A DNA stretch of 64,000 nucleotides. It comes from Chryseobacterium limigenitum. Its GTDB lineage: Bacteria > Bacteroidota > Bacteroidia > Flavobacteriales > Weeksellaceae. The stretch lies in the NCBI RefSeq assembly GCF_900114875.1, contig NZ_FPKW01000017.1, positions 34,132 through 98,131 of the forward strand. The letters run 5' to 3'. The notes under the pieces are model-generated. The model was not told where the DNA came from, searched no databases, and saw nothing but the letters and a program-made list of their open reading frames with translations. Made by a program: the position numbers and the translations under genes. Shown piece after piece: positions 24,717 to 33,583 of the stretch; the stretch's first letter is position 1, and each line of letters starts with the position of its first letter.

Positions 24717-26051
24717 TTATTTTCCAAAAAATGTTTGATACAGCAAATAGAGATTTAAAATGATAATAACAAATGAGATGATCCAGATGCAGACTTTCAT
24801 TAAAGGTTTATTCACAAATTCGCCCATTTTTGCTTTATCGTTGGTAAACATTACAAGTGGAACAACTGCGAAACTCAGCTGCATAGAAAGGATAACCTGG
24901 CTTAAAACCAATAATTCCGTAGTTCCCTTTTCTCCATATAATATTGCTACGATCAAGGCTGGAATTACAGCAATTAATCTTGTGATCAATCTTCTTAACC
25001 AAGGTTTTAATTTTATATTTAAAAAGCCTTCCATTACGATTTGTCCGGCAAGAGTTCCTGTTAATGTCGAGTTTTGCCCAGAAGCTAATAAGGCAACCGC
25101 AAAAGCAATACTTGCCATTGAAGCTCCCAAGATCGGGGTCAACATTTTATAAGCATCATGGATGTCTGCAACATCATGATTTCCTGTGGTATGGAAAGTA
25201 GCTGCCGCCAGAATAAGAATGGCAGCATTAATGAAAAAAGCAAGCATTAAAGAAACTGTACTATCTATTGTTGCAAATTTTATCGCTTCTTTTTTTCCTT
25301 CTGTATCACGAGTGTAATCTCTGGTCTGAACAATACTGCTGTGTAAATAGAGGTTATGAGGCATAACGGTGGCTCCCAGTATTCCGATGGCAATATAGAG
25401 CATCGCGGGATTTTGAAGAATTTCTTTTTGAGGAACCAATCCACCTAAAATTTCATTGAAAGCAGGTTGAGAAATTACGATCTCATAAATAAAACAGGCT
25501 AGAATGATGAAAATAAGTCCGCCCACAATACTTTCGATCCATCTGAAACCTTTTGCCTGAAGTAAAAGAATAATCAAAACATCTACTGTCGTAATCACAA
25601 TTCCCCAGGTCAACGGAATATGGAAAAGTAAGTTCAGTGCAATGGCTGAACCGATTACCTCGGCGAGATCACAGGCGGCAATGGCTATTTCACAAAATAT
25701 CCAAAGAATAAAATTCGTTGTAGGACTGAAATGATCTCTACAAGCCTGAGCAAGATCTCTTTCTGCAACGACGCCCAATTTCACAGACAAATGCTGTAAA
25801 ACCATCGCGAAAATATTAGAAATAAGAATTACGGATAGGAGAGTATAGCCAAACTGTGCGCCACCGGCAATATCTGTAGCCCAGTTTCCGGGGTCCATAT
25901 ATCCGACAGCAATCATCAATCCGGGGCCTGCAAACGCCAGATATTTCCTCCAAAAACTTCCATTTTTAGGGACTTTTATTGAAGCATAAACTTCTGATAA
26001 AGAGTTGGATGTTTTATCTTTACGCCAAGCGTTTTTTAAATTCAGATTCAT
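24717..26051 (-). CDS. mntH: Nramp-family divalent metal (Mn2+/Fe2+) transporter
   Basis: 444 residues with about 11 membrane helices. Metal-site motifs are present: DPGNWATDIAGGAQFG in helix 1 (about 56-71) and MPHNLYLHSS in helix 6 (about 226-235); the consensus transport stretch follows. It takes up manganese or ferrous iron with protons across the inner membrane. The symbol reflects family similarity, and the exact metal is not proven. A single gene; the region before its start (26052-26160) carries the terminator of the next upstream gene. Confidence 0.93.
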   Translation of the reverse strand: MNLNLKNAWRKDKTSNSLSEVYASIKVPKNGSFWRKYLAFAGPGLMIAVGYMDPGNWATDIAGGAQFGYTLLSVILISNIFAMVLQHLSVKLGVVAERDLAQACRDHFSPTTNFILWIFCEIAIAACDLAEVIGSAIALNLLFHIPLTWGIVITTVDVLIILLLQAKGFRWIESIVGGLIFIILACFIYEIVISQPAFNEILGGLVPQKEILQNPAMLYIAIGILGATVMPHNLYLHSSIVQTRDYTRDTEGKKEAIKFATIDSTVSLMLAFFINAAILILAAATFHTTGNHDVADIHDAYKMLTPILGASMASIAFAVALLASGQNSTLTGTLAGQIVMEGFLNIKLKPWLRRLITRLIAVIPALIVAILYGEKGTTELLVLSQVILSMQLSFAVVPLVMFTNDKAKMGEFVNKPLMKVCIWIISFVIIILNLYLLYQTFFGK

Positions 26052-26112
26052 AAATGTTAGAAATGACTAACAAATTTAAATAAATAAATGAAAATACAAT
26101 ATATATCACAAA

Positions 26113-26139
26113 AAAAATCCCGAAAATAATTTTCGGGAT
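26113..26139 (-). terminator. terminator of the DUF937/OmpA gene
   Basis: Stem ATCCCGAAAAT / TTTTCGGGAT; on the minus transcript it is followed by a U-run (A-run at 26110-26116 on the plus strand). Confidence 0.85.
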
Positions 26140-26160
26140 CTTGATATTTATTGATGAAGA

Positions 26161-27459
26161 CTATTTTGCAAATCTTACAGACATTTTTCTGTCAGCTGCT
26201 CTTTCAGCATCAGAAGCTTTAGCATCTACTTTAGCAAATTGGCTTCCGTATCCTTCAGCTCCTAAAACCTGTCCACCAAGATTTTGTTTTGCCAACCAAT
26301 CTTTAATGTAAGCTGCTCTCGCAGTTGAAAGTTTTACGTTACTCGCTTCGTTACCTGTTTTGTCAGTATAACCACCGATTTTAATTTTAGCATCCGGGAA
26401 AGCTTTTAAAATAGCAGCCAAATTCTCTAATTGTCCTTGAGAACCAGCCTCTAATTCTGTTGAGCTTCCTAATTTGAAGTTTACATGGTCAAAATCATAC
26501 CACTTATCTTTCAAAGCACTGTCGTCTGCAGCATTTTTGTAGCTGTCAGATTTTAGGAAAGTGATCATTTGATCTTCCATTCCGCCTTTATAGCCTTTAA
26601 GAGCTGTACCGTTAAGGTCGATATTTTCATCAACTTTAGCTGTTGCAGCTCCGGTATCTGCTGAAGTAACCGTTGCCGCTGTATCCACAGGCGCCGCAGT
26701 TGAATCTGTTGCTACTGTTGTCGTAGTGGTTTCTTTTTTCTCACACTGCTTCCATAGGAAATAACCGGCTGCAAGAAGTAACAATAGTGGTAGAAGCCAT
26801 TTCCAGATAGATCCGCCTCCGTCAGAATTGTTTCTGTCCGGGTCTGTTCCTACAGGAGTCGTACTTCTTGTAACCTCTATTTTAGGCTCTTCGCGTACCG
26901 TTTGTTTTATTGTATCAGCATCATTGTCAAACTTATAGCCTTTCGCCCAGTCTCCAATATTTAATGAAGCTAAAGAAAGTCCCGCAGGCAATAATGTTGA
27001 AACAATACCTTTTTGGTCACCCAGTAAACCTGAAATCCCTGATTTGTCTAAATTGTTATCTGCCGCGTATTTTCCAACCGAGCCAAGCGTAGCTCCAGTT
27101 ACCAAATTCAATAGTGAACTAGAAGAATTATTACTAATTCCGGCATATGTTGCGATGGTATTTACTATTCCGCTTACTTTGTCTCCAAAGATAGCAGATA
27201 GTAAAGTGCTTATCCACGAACTGTTATTTGCCGACCCTCCTAATAGGTTCCCCAGAATTCCACTGGAAGACGCATTCGAAATGGCATCCAAAACTGCGGG
27301 ATTATCCGAATTATTGGCTAATCCGCCCACGATCGCAGGTAATAAGCCTCCAATTGCTTTTGAAATACCAGATTCACTTTCTCCCAACTGAGATGCAGCC
27401 TGAGAGACCAAAGCAGGACCTAATTGTCCTTTAATTAAATCAATGACATTTAAAGACAT
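26161..27459 (-). CDS. DUF937 and OmpA-like peptidoglycan-binding membrane protein
   Basis: 432 residues. The N-terminal 160 residues are DUF937 (SLNVIDLIKGQLGPALVSQAASQLG; GGLLPAIVGGLANN). A single membrane helix at about 220-238 (WKWLLPLLLLLAAGYFLWKQC) is followed by a Thr/Ala-rich spacer and an OmpA C-terminal domain (about 325-430) with the peptidoglycan-binding signature IKIGGYTDKTGNEASNVKLS and ARAAYIKDWLA. The layout would put DUF937 in the cytoplasm and OmpA in the periplasm. Such proteins are common in Flavobacteriia; the role is presumed structural. Confidence 0.9.
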   Translation of the reverse strand: MSLNVIDLIKGQLGPALVSQAASQLGESESGISKAIGGLLPAIVGGLANNSDNPAVLDAISNASSSGILGNLLGGSANNSSWISTLLSAIFGDKVSGIVNTIATYAGISNNSSSSLLNLVTGATLGSVGKYAADNNLDKSGISGLLGDQKGIVSTLLPAGLSLASLNIGDWAKGYKFDNDADTIKQTVREEPKIEVTRSTTPVGTDPDRNNSDGGGSIWKWLLPLLLLLAAGYFLWKQCEKKETTTTTVATDSTAAPVDTAATVTSADTGAATAKVDENIDLNGTALKGYKGGMEDQMITFLKSDSYKNAADDSALKDKWYDFDHVNFKLGSSTELEAGSQGQLENLAAILKAFPDAKIKIGGYTDKTGNEASNVKLSTARAAYIKDWLAKQNLGGQVLGAEGYGSQFAKVDAKASDAERAADRKMSVRFAK

Positions 27460-27532
27460 AATAAATTTATTTTTAGATTAATGTTGATATAAAATTAAAC
27501 AAAAATCTGTCCAAATATTGATTTAAATGAAA

Positions 27533-27567
27533 AAATCTTTAAAAATCGCGAAAATTTTTAAAGATTT
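27533..27567 (-). terminator. terminator of proS
   Basis: Perfect 14-bp stem AAATCTTTAAAAAT / ATTTTTAAAGATTT with a 7-base loop. It lies 22 bp after the proS stop codon. AT-rich, so thermally weaker than most in this window. Confidence 0.6.
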
Positions 27568-27588
27568 GTTAATTTTTTATGTTAAATA

Positions 27589-29064
27589 TTAATAAGCTTT
27601 TGCGAATAAAACTCGACGTTTAGATGGTTTTCCTGAAACAAGAGAAACACCTTCTTCAATGTCATCATCCAAAGGAATACATCTGATTGTAGCCTTTGTT
27701 TCATCCTTAATCTGCTCTTCTTCCTCTGCCGTACCATCCCAATGTGCAGAGATGAAACCGCCTTTTTCTTCTAAAACTTTTTTAAATTCTTCGTAAGTAT
27801 CAACTTTAGTAATGTGATCTTCTCTGTAGTTTAATGCTTTAGTATAAATATCTTTTTGAATTGTTTTTAATAATTCTTCAATATAAGAATCTAAACCTTC
27901 AATAGGCTGAGTTTCTTTTGTAAGATTATCTCTTCTTGCGATCTCAACAGATTTGTTTTCTAAATCCCTTGGTCCCATTGCGATTCTTACAGGAACACCT
28001 TTTAATTCGTATTCTGCGAATTTCCAGCCCGGTTTGTTGTGGGTGTCATTGTCAAATTTCACAGAAATGCCTTTAGCTTTCAGTTTAGCCTGAATATCTA
28101 AAGCAACTTCACTTATTTGCTCTAATTGATCTTCTCCTTTAAAGATAGGAACAATCACCACCTGAATTGGCGCCAACGTCGGAGGCAATACCAATCCTAA
28201 ATCATCAGAGTGTGTCATAATCAAAGCTCCCATCAAACGGGTTGAAGTTCCCCAAGACGTTGCCCAGGCGTGTTCTATCTTACCTTCTTTGTTGGTGAAT
28301 TTTACATCAAAAGCTTTCGCGAAATTCTGGCCTAAAAAGTGAGAAGTTCCTGCCTGTAAAGCTTTTCCGTCCTGCATTAATGCTTCGATACAATAGGTTT
28401 CATCAGCTCCCGCAAATCTTTCAGATGGTGTTTTTACCCCCTGAATTACAGGCATTGCCATAAAGTTTTCTGCAAAATCTGCATATACTTTATTCATTTT
28501 TTCAGCTTCTTCAACCGCCTCATCTTTTGTAGCATGAGCGGTGTGACCTTCCTGCCATAGGAATTCTGCAGTTCTTAAAAATAAACGGGTTCTCATTTCC
28601 CAACGCACAACGTTTGCCCATTGGTTAATTAATATAGGTAGATCTCTGTAAGATTGAATCCAGTTTTTATATGTACTCCAGATAATTGCTTCTGATGTTG
28701 GACGAACGATCAGTTCTTCTTCCAATTTAGCATCCGGATCTACGATCAATTTTGCAGGATTATTGGGGTCTGTTTTTAATCTGTAATGGGTAACAACAGC
28801 GCATTCTTTTGCAAAACCTGCAGCATTTTTTTCTTCAGCTTCAAACAAACTTTTGGGCACAAAAAGCGGGAAATAAGCATTAACGTGACCTGTTTCTTTG
28901 AATTTTTTATCCATTTCATCACGCATTTTTTCCCAGATCGCATATCCGTATGGTTTTATAACCATGCATCCTCGCACCCCTGAGTTTTCAGCTAAATCTG
29001 CTTTTACAACCAATTCGTTGTACCATTTGCTGTAATCTTCGCTTCTTGAGGTTAATTTTGCCAT
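27589..29064 (-). CDS. proS: prolyl-tRNA synthetase (archaeal/eukaryotic type)
   Basis: 491 residues from the ATG at 29064. The open frame runs up to 29175, but that upstream part overlaps a consensus -7 element, so it is not translated. The start MAKLTSRSEDYSKWYNELV and the class II motifs (motif 2 around WEMRTRLFLRTAEFLWQEGHTAH; motif 3 around GTSTRLMGALIMTHSDDLGLVLPP) fit the short ProS form without the bacterial editing insertion. The C-terminal anticodon-binding domain and a tail ending SGKPSKRRVLFAKAY complete it. It charges tRNA-Pro. Confidence 0.96.
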   Translation of the reverse strand: MAKLTSRSEDYSKWYNELVVKADLAENSGVRGCMVIKPYGYAIWEKMRDEMDKKFKETGHVNAYFPLFVPKSLFEAEEKNAAGFAKECAVVTHYRLKTDPNNPAKLIVDPDAKLEEELIVRPTSEAIIWSTYKNWIQSYRDLPILINQWANVVRWEMRTRLFLRTAEFLWQEGHTAHATKDEAVEEAEKMNKVYADFAENFMAMPVIQGVKTPSERFAGADETYCIEALMQDGKALQAGTSHFLGQNFAKAFDVKFTNKEGKIEHAWATSWGTSTRLMGALIMTHSDDLGLVLPPTLAPIQVVIVPIFKGEDQLEQISEVALDIQAKLKAKGISVKFDNDTHNKPGWKFAEYELKGVPVRIAMGPRDLENKSVEIARRDNLTKETQPIEGLDSYIEELLKTIQKDIYTKALNYREDHITKVDTYEEFKKVLEEKGGFISAHWDGTAEEEEQIKDETKATIRCIPLDDDIEEGVSLVSGKPSKRRVLFAKAY

Positions 29065-29115
29065 TATTCTTAAAATTTTTTTTAACTTTTCCCTATTATT
29101 GTTATCTAAAAAATA

Positions 29116-29141
29116 AAATCTATTTTTGATAGATTTTTTTA
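29116..29141 (-). promoter_or_regulatory. hairpin in the proS 5' leader
   Basis: On the minus transcript, AAAATCTAT pairs with ATAGATTTT around CAAAA and is followed by ATTTTTTAG. The hairpin lies between the -7 element and the ATG of proS. It resembles a weak terminator and could act as an attenuator. The stem is AT-rich, so this is tentative. Confidence 0.3.
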
Positions 29142-29172
29142 TCAGTGTTTGGTACATTTTTGGTACCGATTG

Positions 29173-29180
29173 CAAATATA
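29173..29180 (-). promoter_or_regulatory. -7 element of the proS promoter
   Basis: TATATTTG on the minus strand, a full match to TAnnTTTG, 109 bp before the ATG. It decides the proS start codon. An IR, GGTAC-ATTTTTG-GTACC at 29151-29167, lies just downstream. Confidence 0.6.
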
Positions 29181-29207
29181 ATTTAAATTAAAAATCTTTA
29201 CGTTATC

Positions 29208-30302
29208 ATGAAAAGAAATATACATAAAAATTTGCTTGGTATGCTAAAATCTAAAGGGATCTTAGCGGTGTCAGGCGGATTACTGCTTATGTCTTGTGGT
29301 GCTCAGATGGGCGGATACACGGAGACGGATGGGGTTTACTATGACCCTAATAAAGACACACTACCTGAAGGCGTTATTATTAATGATAATGGTAACAGAG
29401 TAGGAGAATATTATGATTACTACCAGGATTCTAATATTGTGCAAAATGCACAGGAGAATTCTCAGGATCAAAATAACAGATACGACTCTTGGAGTAACAA
29501 TAAGTGGAACTCAAATGCCACAGATTCTGACTGGGGTAATTTTGCAGGCTCTCAGACTAACTATTACGATAATTCCTGGGGTTCTCCTTGGGGATGGTAT
29601 GGTGGTTACAGCCCTTATTGGGGTTGGAACAGAGGTTGGGGCATGGGAATGTCCTTCGGATGGGGTAGCTCCTTCGGATGGGGATGGGGAGGTTCTTGGG
29701 GATATAGCCCATGGGGTTATGGATACGGAGGCTTCTATGATCCTTTCTGGAGTGGTGGATACTACGGAAATCCCTACGGTTATGGCTATGGCGGATGGTA
29801 TGGCGGTGGATACTGGGGTAATGGCTATTACAACAGAGGTATCTACAGAAGAAGCGGTACAAACGGAAACAGCTTTAACAGAATGAGCAACGGTTTCAAC
29901 ACTAGTAATAGAAATGCCGGTGGCTTTAGAAATAATAACGGTGGCTTCAGAAGTAGCAATGGTACCAATGGAGGTTTCAGAAATGGAACTAACGGAGGTT
30001 TCAGACAGCAGGGAAGTAATGGTGGTTTCAGAGACAGCGGACAAGCTGGAGGATTTAGAAATAATGGTCAATCAGGCGGATTCCGTAATGGAAACTCTCA
30101 ACCAAGACCCAACTACAATTATAATCAACAGTCACAACCTAGAAGAAATGACGGTGGTTTCAGATCTAATGACGGCGGAGGTTTCAGATCTGGCGGAGGT
30201 TACAATTCCGGAGGCGGCGGCTTTAGATCAGGAGGTTCTTCTGGCGGCGGCGGAGGTTTCAGATCTTCCGGTGGCGGCGGAGGCTTCAGAGGTGGCAGAT
30301 AA
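29208..30302 (+). CDS. Gly/Trp/Tyr-rich lipoprotein with GGFR repeats
   Basis: 364 residues. The lipoprotein signal ends GGLLLMSCGAQ (lipid-bearing Cys near 30). A Tyr/Asp-rich region (about 35-110) is followed by a stretch at about 120-215 made almost only of Gly, Trp, Tyr, Ser and Pro (GWYGGYSPYWGWNRGWGMGM). From about 230 to the end the motif N-G-G-F-R recurs at least eight times, closing in poly-Gly/GGFR. This low-complexity, arginine- and aromatic-rich chain is likely disordered or adhesive at the cell surface. It is 32 bp before the OmpP1/FadL gene, so they probably form an operon. Not a recognised family. Confidence 0.8.
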   Translation: MKRNIHKNLLGMLKSKGILAVSGGLLLMSCGAQMGGYTETDGVYYDPNKDTLPEGVIINDNGNRVGEYYDYYQDSNIVQNAQENSQDQNNRYDSWSNNKWNSNATDSDWGNFAGSQTNYYDNSWGSPWGWYGGYSPYWGWNRGWGMGMSFGWGSSFGWGWGGSWGYSPWGYGYGGFYDPFWSGGYYGNPYGYGYGGWYGGGYWGNGYYNRGIYRRSGTNGNSFNRMSNGFNTSNRNAGGFRNNNGGFRSSNGTNGGFRNGTNGGFRQQGSNGGFRDSGQAGGFRNNGQSGGFRNGNSQPRPNYNYNQQSQPRRNDGGFRSNDGGGFRSGGGYNSGGGGFRSGGSSGGGGGFRSSGGGGGFRGGR

Positions 30303-30334
30303 TATTTAAAATTTAATAACTATTCAAAAAAATA

Positions 30335-31738
30335 ATGTTAAAAAAATCTTTAGTAATAATGAGTATTTCTGCGGCATTTTTTGCGCAGGCTCAGGATATT
30401 TCTATTTTAAGGAATTCTGTTGATGTTTACTCTAATTCTCCAATGATCGGGTCTTCCAAGTTTAATGCGATGGGAGGAGCTAACGGAGCTTTGGGTGGAG
30501 ATGCAAGTTCTTTATTAACCAACCCGGCAGGTTTGGGAGTTGCTATCTCTGGCGAGGTTTCCGGGACACTGTCAATTATGGGTAACAAAAATACCTCAAC
30601 ATTGGCAGGTGCCTCAACAAGTTATAACAATACGAAAGGAGATCTTGGAAATGTTGGTGGTGTTATGACTTTCCAACTGATGACGGAGAGCGCTTGGAAG
30701 TTTATTAATGTTGGTGTTAATTTCTCTAATCAGTCGCTTGATAATTACGTTGAAACTCCTGGAAACAGTAATATTGTATACGATTTTCCTAGTACGACTA
30801 ATTCGTCAACATATGATAGACATGCGTACAACAGATATGGGAATTTATCCAGAACAAGTTTTGGGGTAGGTGCAAATTACAATCACAATCTTTATATTGG
30901 TGCGGGATTGAATTTCTTCAATGCGTCTGTTGATCAGTCAGATACGGCTTCTTTCAACTCTACGACTAGTAATTCTACGGAATTTTTCAGCAAGAACGGA
31001 ACGCCTTATTATGAAAGATCTAATGGTTTTTCAGCTTCTCTTGGGGTAATTGGAAAATTGAGTCCAAACTTTAGACTAGGAGCTTCTATTGAGACGCCAA
31101 CTTTCTGGACTATTGATAAAACTTATAATTTCTACAATGATCCTGTTTACGGAGATGATATTGGCCTTGAAAGCAATAAATTCACTTCGCCTCTTAAAGC
31201 GACAGTGAGTGCAGCGTTTGTAGCCAGTAAAAACTTCTCTTTGGACGTAGATTATACATTAGGTCTTACAAAACCTAAGTATAAAGTATATACTCAAACT
31301 GAAACCGACATCAATAATTTCTTCAAGGATAATTATAAAAACTTATCTGAATTAAGAGTTGGTGCAGAGTACAGAATAAAACAAGTGAGATTAAGAGGTG
31401 GATATTCTTATGCTTCGACTCCGTTTGATGCGTTGACGATCGGTAGATTTACTGATGCGGGTACTCAGGAGGAAAAATCTTATGATAACCTTATTCTTAA
31501 CAATAGAAATGCATTGTCATTCGGTATTGGATATGATTTCAAATCATTCTATATCGATGCTGCTTATCAAAATATAACGTCTAAATATACAAACCCTTTT
31601 ATGTTTGGTGTATTGGATAGCAACAATAATTCTGCATATTATTCACCTACTAATACGATAACAAGTGATTCGTTCATTGTTTCGGATGTGAAAAATATCA
31701 GAAATAACTTCTTTCTTACATTCGGATGGAAATTTTAA
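30335..31738 (+). CDS. OmpP1/FadL-family outer membrane protein
   Basis: 467 residues with a signal peptide ending FFAQAQ. The mature N-terminus (DISILRNSVDVYSNSPMIGSSKFNAMGGANGALGGDASSLLTNPAG) is the FadL/TodX plug pattern. The rest is a beta barrel ending in the aromatic strand NNFFLTFGWKF. Family members move hydrophobic compounds across the outer membrane; in Bacteroidetes they are often labelled hemin receptors without proof. It lies 32 bp downstream of the GGFR lipoprotein gene and ends at a strong terminator. Confidence 0.9.
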   Translation: MLKKSLVIMSISAAFFAQAQDISILRNSVDVYSNSPMIGSSKFNAMGGANGALGGDASSLLTNPAGLGVAISGEVSGTLSIMGNKNTSTLAGASTSYNNTKGDLGNVGGVMTFQLMTESAWKFINVGVNFSNQSLDNYVETPGNSNIVYDFPSTTNSSTYDRHAYNRYGNLSRTSFGVGANYNHNLYIGAGLNFFNASVDQSDTASFNSTTSNSTEFFSKNGTPYYERSNGFSASLGVIGKLSPNFRLGASIETPTFWTIDKTYNFYNDPVYGDDIGLESNKFTSPLKATVSAAFVASKNFSLDVDYTLGLTKPKYKVYTQTETDINNFFKDNYKNLSELRVGAEYRIKQVRLRGGYSYASTPFDALTIGRFTDAGTQEEKSYDNLILNNRNALSFGIGYDFKSFYIDAAYQNITSKYTNPFMFGVLDSNNNSAYYSPTNTITSDSFIVSDVKNIRNNFFLTFGWKF

Positions 31739-31774
31739 TTTCCTCCGGTATATGTAATGAGTGATTAAATTGAG

Positions 31775-31803
31775 GCTCCGAATCAAAGATTCGGAGCTTT
31801 TTA
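31775..31803 (+). terminator. terminator of the GGFR-OmpP1 operon
   Basis: Perfect 10-bp stem GCTCCGAATC / GATTCGGAGC with an AAA loop, followed by T5 and T-rich sequence. Confidence 0.9.
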
Positions 31804-31918
31804 TTTCAATTTGTTCTTGCTAATGATTTTTAGTCCGGATTTTGAATCAAGTTTGGTTGCTTTTATTTATTAAATTCTTTTAAATATTGAATGTGTTATA
31901 AATGAAACTAAAATCCAT

Positions 31919-31953
31919 AAAAAACAGCCATTTTCTACAAATGGCTGTTTTTT
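31919..31953. terminator. bidirectional terminator near the ZIP gene
   Basis: Perfect 15-bp stem AAAAAACAGCCATTT / AAATGGCTGTTTTTT with loop TCTAC. It is symmetrical, so it can end transcription from both sides; it lies 41 bp past the ZIP gene's stop. Confidence 0.9.
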
Positions 31954-31993
31954 ATAAAATATATTGTTTTTTTTAATAAAAAAGATAAAAATT

Positions 31994-32722
31994 TTAATGA
32001 TGATGCGCCACATGGTCATGATTGTGGAAAAGGTGCATGAGTAGAGCTAACGAAACTCCTAAAATTACCAGTCCGATTTTCATCCAGTCAATATTATGGT
32101 TTTTATTGCTTTCAAAAATAATTACAGATGAAATATGTAAGAATATTCCTCCTACAATAGCAAGGAAGTAAGGCTGCAGATCAGGATTGAAATAATTTCC
32201 AAGCAACATTCCCAAAGGGGAAGCTAAAGCAAATAATGCCACGATCAGCATCGATGGATAAGAAGATCCTTTTGGGGCCTCTTTTCTGTTGAATAAAAAT
32301 GCTCCCAAAATAAATGAAATAGGAAGATTGTGAAATAATATTCCTAAAAGATAGGGTGAAAGCTCATGTTCTTCATTAGCCAAAGGAATTCCTTCAATAA
32401 AAGCATGAACGAAAAGCCCCACCATTAAAGCCACCGGAAGAATATTATGATCACTGTGATGATGAACGTGTCCGTGTTCGAAACCTTTAGTTAAAGCTTC
32501 CAAAATCATTTGCAAAAGTACACCGGCAATGACGAATATTCCCAAATTGCTGCTTCCTTCAACAGCATAAACTTGAGGGAAAACTTCATTTAAACAAATC
32601 GTAATCAGGAAACCTGCACTTAAAATCAATAGATTTTTCGCCAGTTTTTCTTTTTTTCCGAAGTGTTTTCCAAGAAATACCCCTGCAATTACACTTAAAA
32701 TCAGTAAAAAAACGGTTATCAT
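31994..32722 (-). CDS. ZIP-family metal transporter
   Basis: 242 residues with about eight membrane segments. The metal-site helix IV/V motifs are HAFIEGIPL (about 105-113) and HNLPISFILG (about 130-139). His-rich loops occur at about 83-94 (HGHVHHHSDHN) and at the extreme C-terminus (HLFHNHDHVAHHH), as in zinc/iron ZIP proteins. It imports divalent metal, most likely zinc, into the cytoplasm. Its start overlaps the methyltransferase stop by 4 bp, so the two are translationally coupled. Confidence 0.9.
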   Translation of the reverse strand: MITVFLLILSVIAGVFLGKHFGKKEKLAKNLLILSAGFLITICLNEVFPQVYAVEGSSNLGIFVIAGVLLQMILEALTKGFEHGHVHHHSDHNILPVALMVGLFVHAFIEGIPLANEEHELSPYLLGILFHNLPISFILGAFLFNRKEAPKGSSYPSMLIVALFALASPLGMLLGNYFNPDLQPYFLAIVGGIFLHISSVIIFESNKNHNIDWMKIGLVILGVSLALLMHLFHNHDHVAHHH

Positions 32723-33447
32723 GCTTTTTTCTTAAATAAATTGATACAACGAGTGGAAACGTCTTTATTAAAATCATTCAATTGATAATCTCCCCAGATT
32801 TTCACTCTTTCAAATCCGCATTCTGTTGCGTAAGAATTAATGGCGTCCAATGTGTGAAGTTTTACTTTTTCAAAGAAATGAAAAGGTTTCCCGTCTGCTT
32901 CAAACTGAATATCTTTAACGATATGTCTTCCTTCAATTTTTTTGCAAATTTTAAAATCAATATCTCCTCGAGTAATGATAGATTCCGGAACGATGTTTTT
33001 TCTTACATATTCTTCATTCAGATAATCCAAAACAAAATATCCCCCGGGTTTTAGAACATTATAAACCGATTGGAATACATTTTTATCATCTTTTTCGTTG
33101 TCAAAGTATCCAAAACTTGTAAATAAATTGAAAACTGCGTCCATCGGATCCGCATCGATAGGATTTCTCATATCGTGAACATCAAAAAGTAAGGTCTGAT
33201 TTTCAAATTGTTTATCAAATTCTATACTCTGTCTGGAAAGGTCTAATCCCAACACATCATAGCCTAATTTATTAAGAAAAACCGAGTGTCTTCCCTTACC
33301 GCAAGCCAGATCTATGATCTTAGAAGAAGGCGGTAACTGTAGCTCCTCAGTAAGCTTTGTTATGAAGTTTTCTGCCTCAGTATAATCTCTGTTACTGTAA
33401 AGCAAATGATAATAAGGTGTATCAAACCAAGATTCAAACCATTCCAT
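32719..33447 (-). CDS. class I SAM-dependent methyltransferase
   Basis: 242 residues. Motif I is IIDLACGKGRHSVFLNKLG (about 44-62), followed by the acidic post-I residue in LGLDLSRQSIEF and motif II/III near FNLFTSFGYF and LKPGGYFVLDYLN (about 130-145). Substrate unknown. It starts about 140 bp from the divergent THUMP methyltransferase gene and overlaps the ZIP gene downstream by 4 bp. Confidence 0.88.
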   Translation of the reverse strand: MEWFESWFDTPYYHLLYSNRDYTEAENFITKLTEELQLPPSSKIIDLACGKGRHSVFLNKLGYDVLGLDLSRQSIEFDKQFENQTLLFDVHDMRNPIDADPMDAVFNLFTSFGYFDNEKDDKNVFQSVYNVLKPGGYFVLDYLNEEYVRKNIVPESIITRGDIDFKICKKIEGRHIVKDIQFEADGKPFHFFEKVKLHTLDAINSYATECGFERVKIWGDYQLNDFNKDVSTRCINLFKKKA

Positions 33448-33583
33448 AATGCAAAAATAACTAAATTTGTGGTCTTAAAAGAAATGTATTTAAATATTGA
33501 GAGATTGAAAATTTCAATAAACAGTAAAATTGAAGGCTTAATCTTTTAGTTTTTAAATCATTAAATCTTTTAATGATAAAATT

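Noticed and set aside
29065..29175. 37-residue N-terminal extension of proS
   Set aside because: It begins inside the TATATTTG box and is not part of the ProS family start (MAKLTSRSEDYSKW).
29413..30309. Long ORFs on both strands overlapping the GGFR lipoprotein gene
   Set aside because: They arise from the low-complexity Gly/Trp/Arg codons of the real gene; they have no signal, domain or start context, while the plus frame from 29208 has a clear lipoprotein signal.
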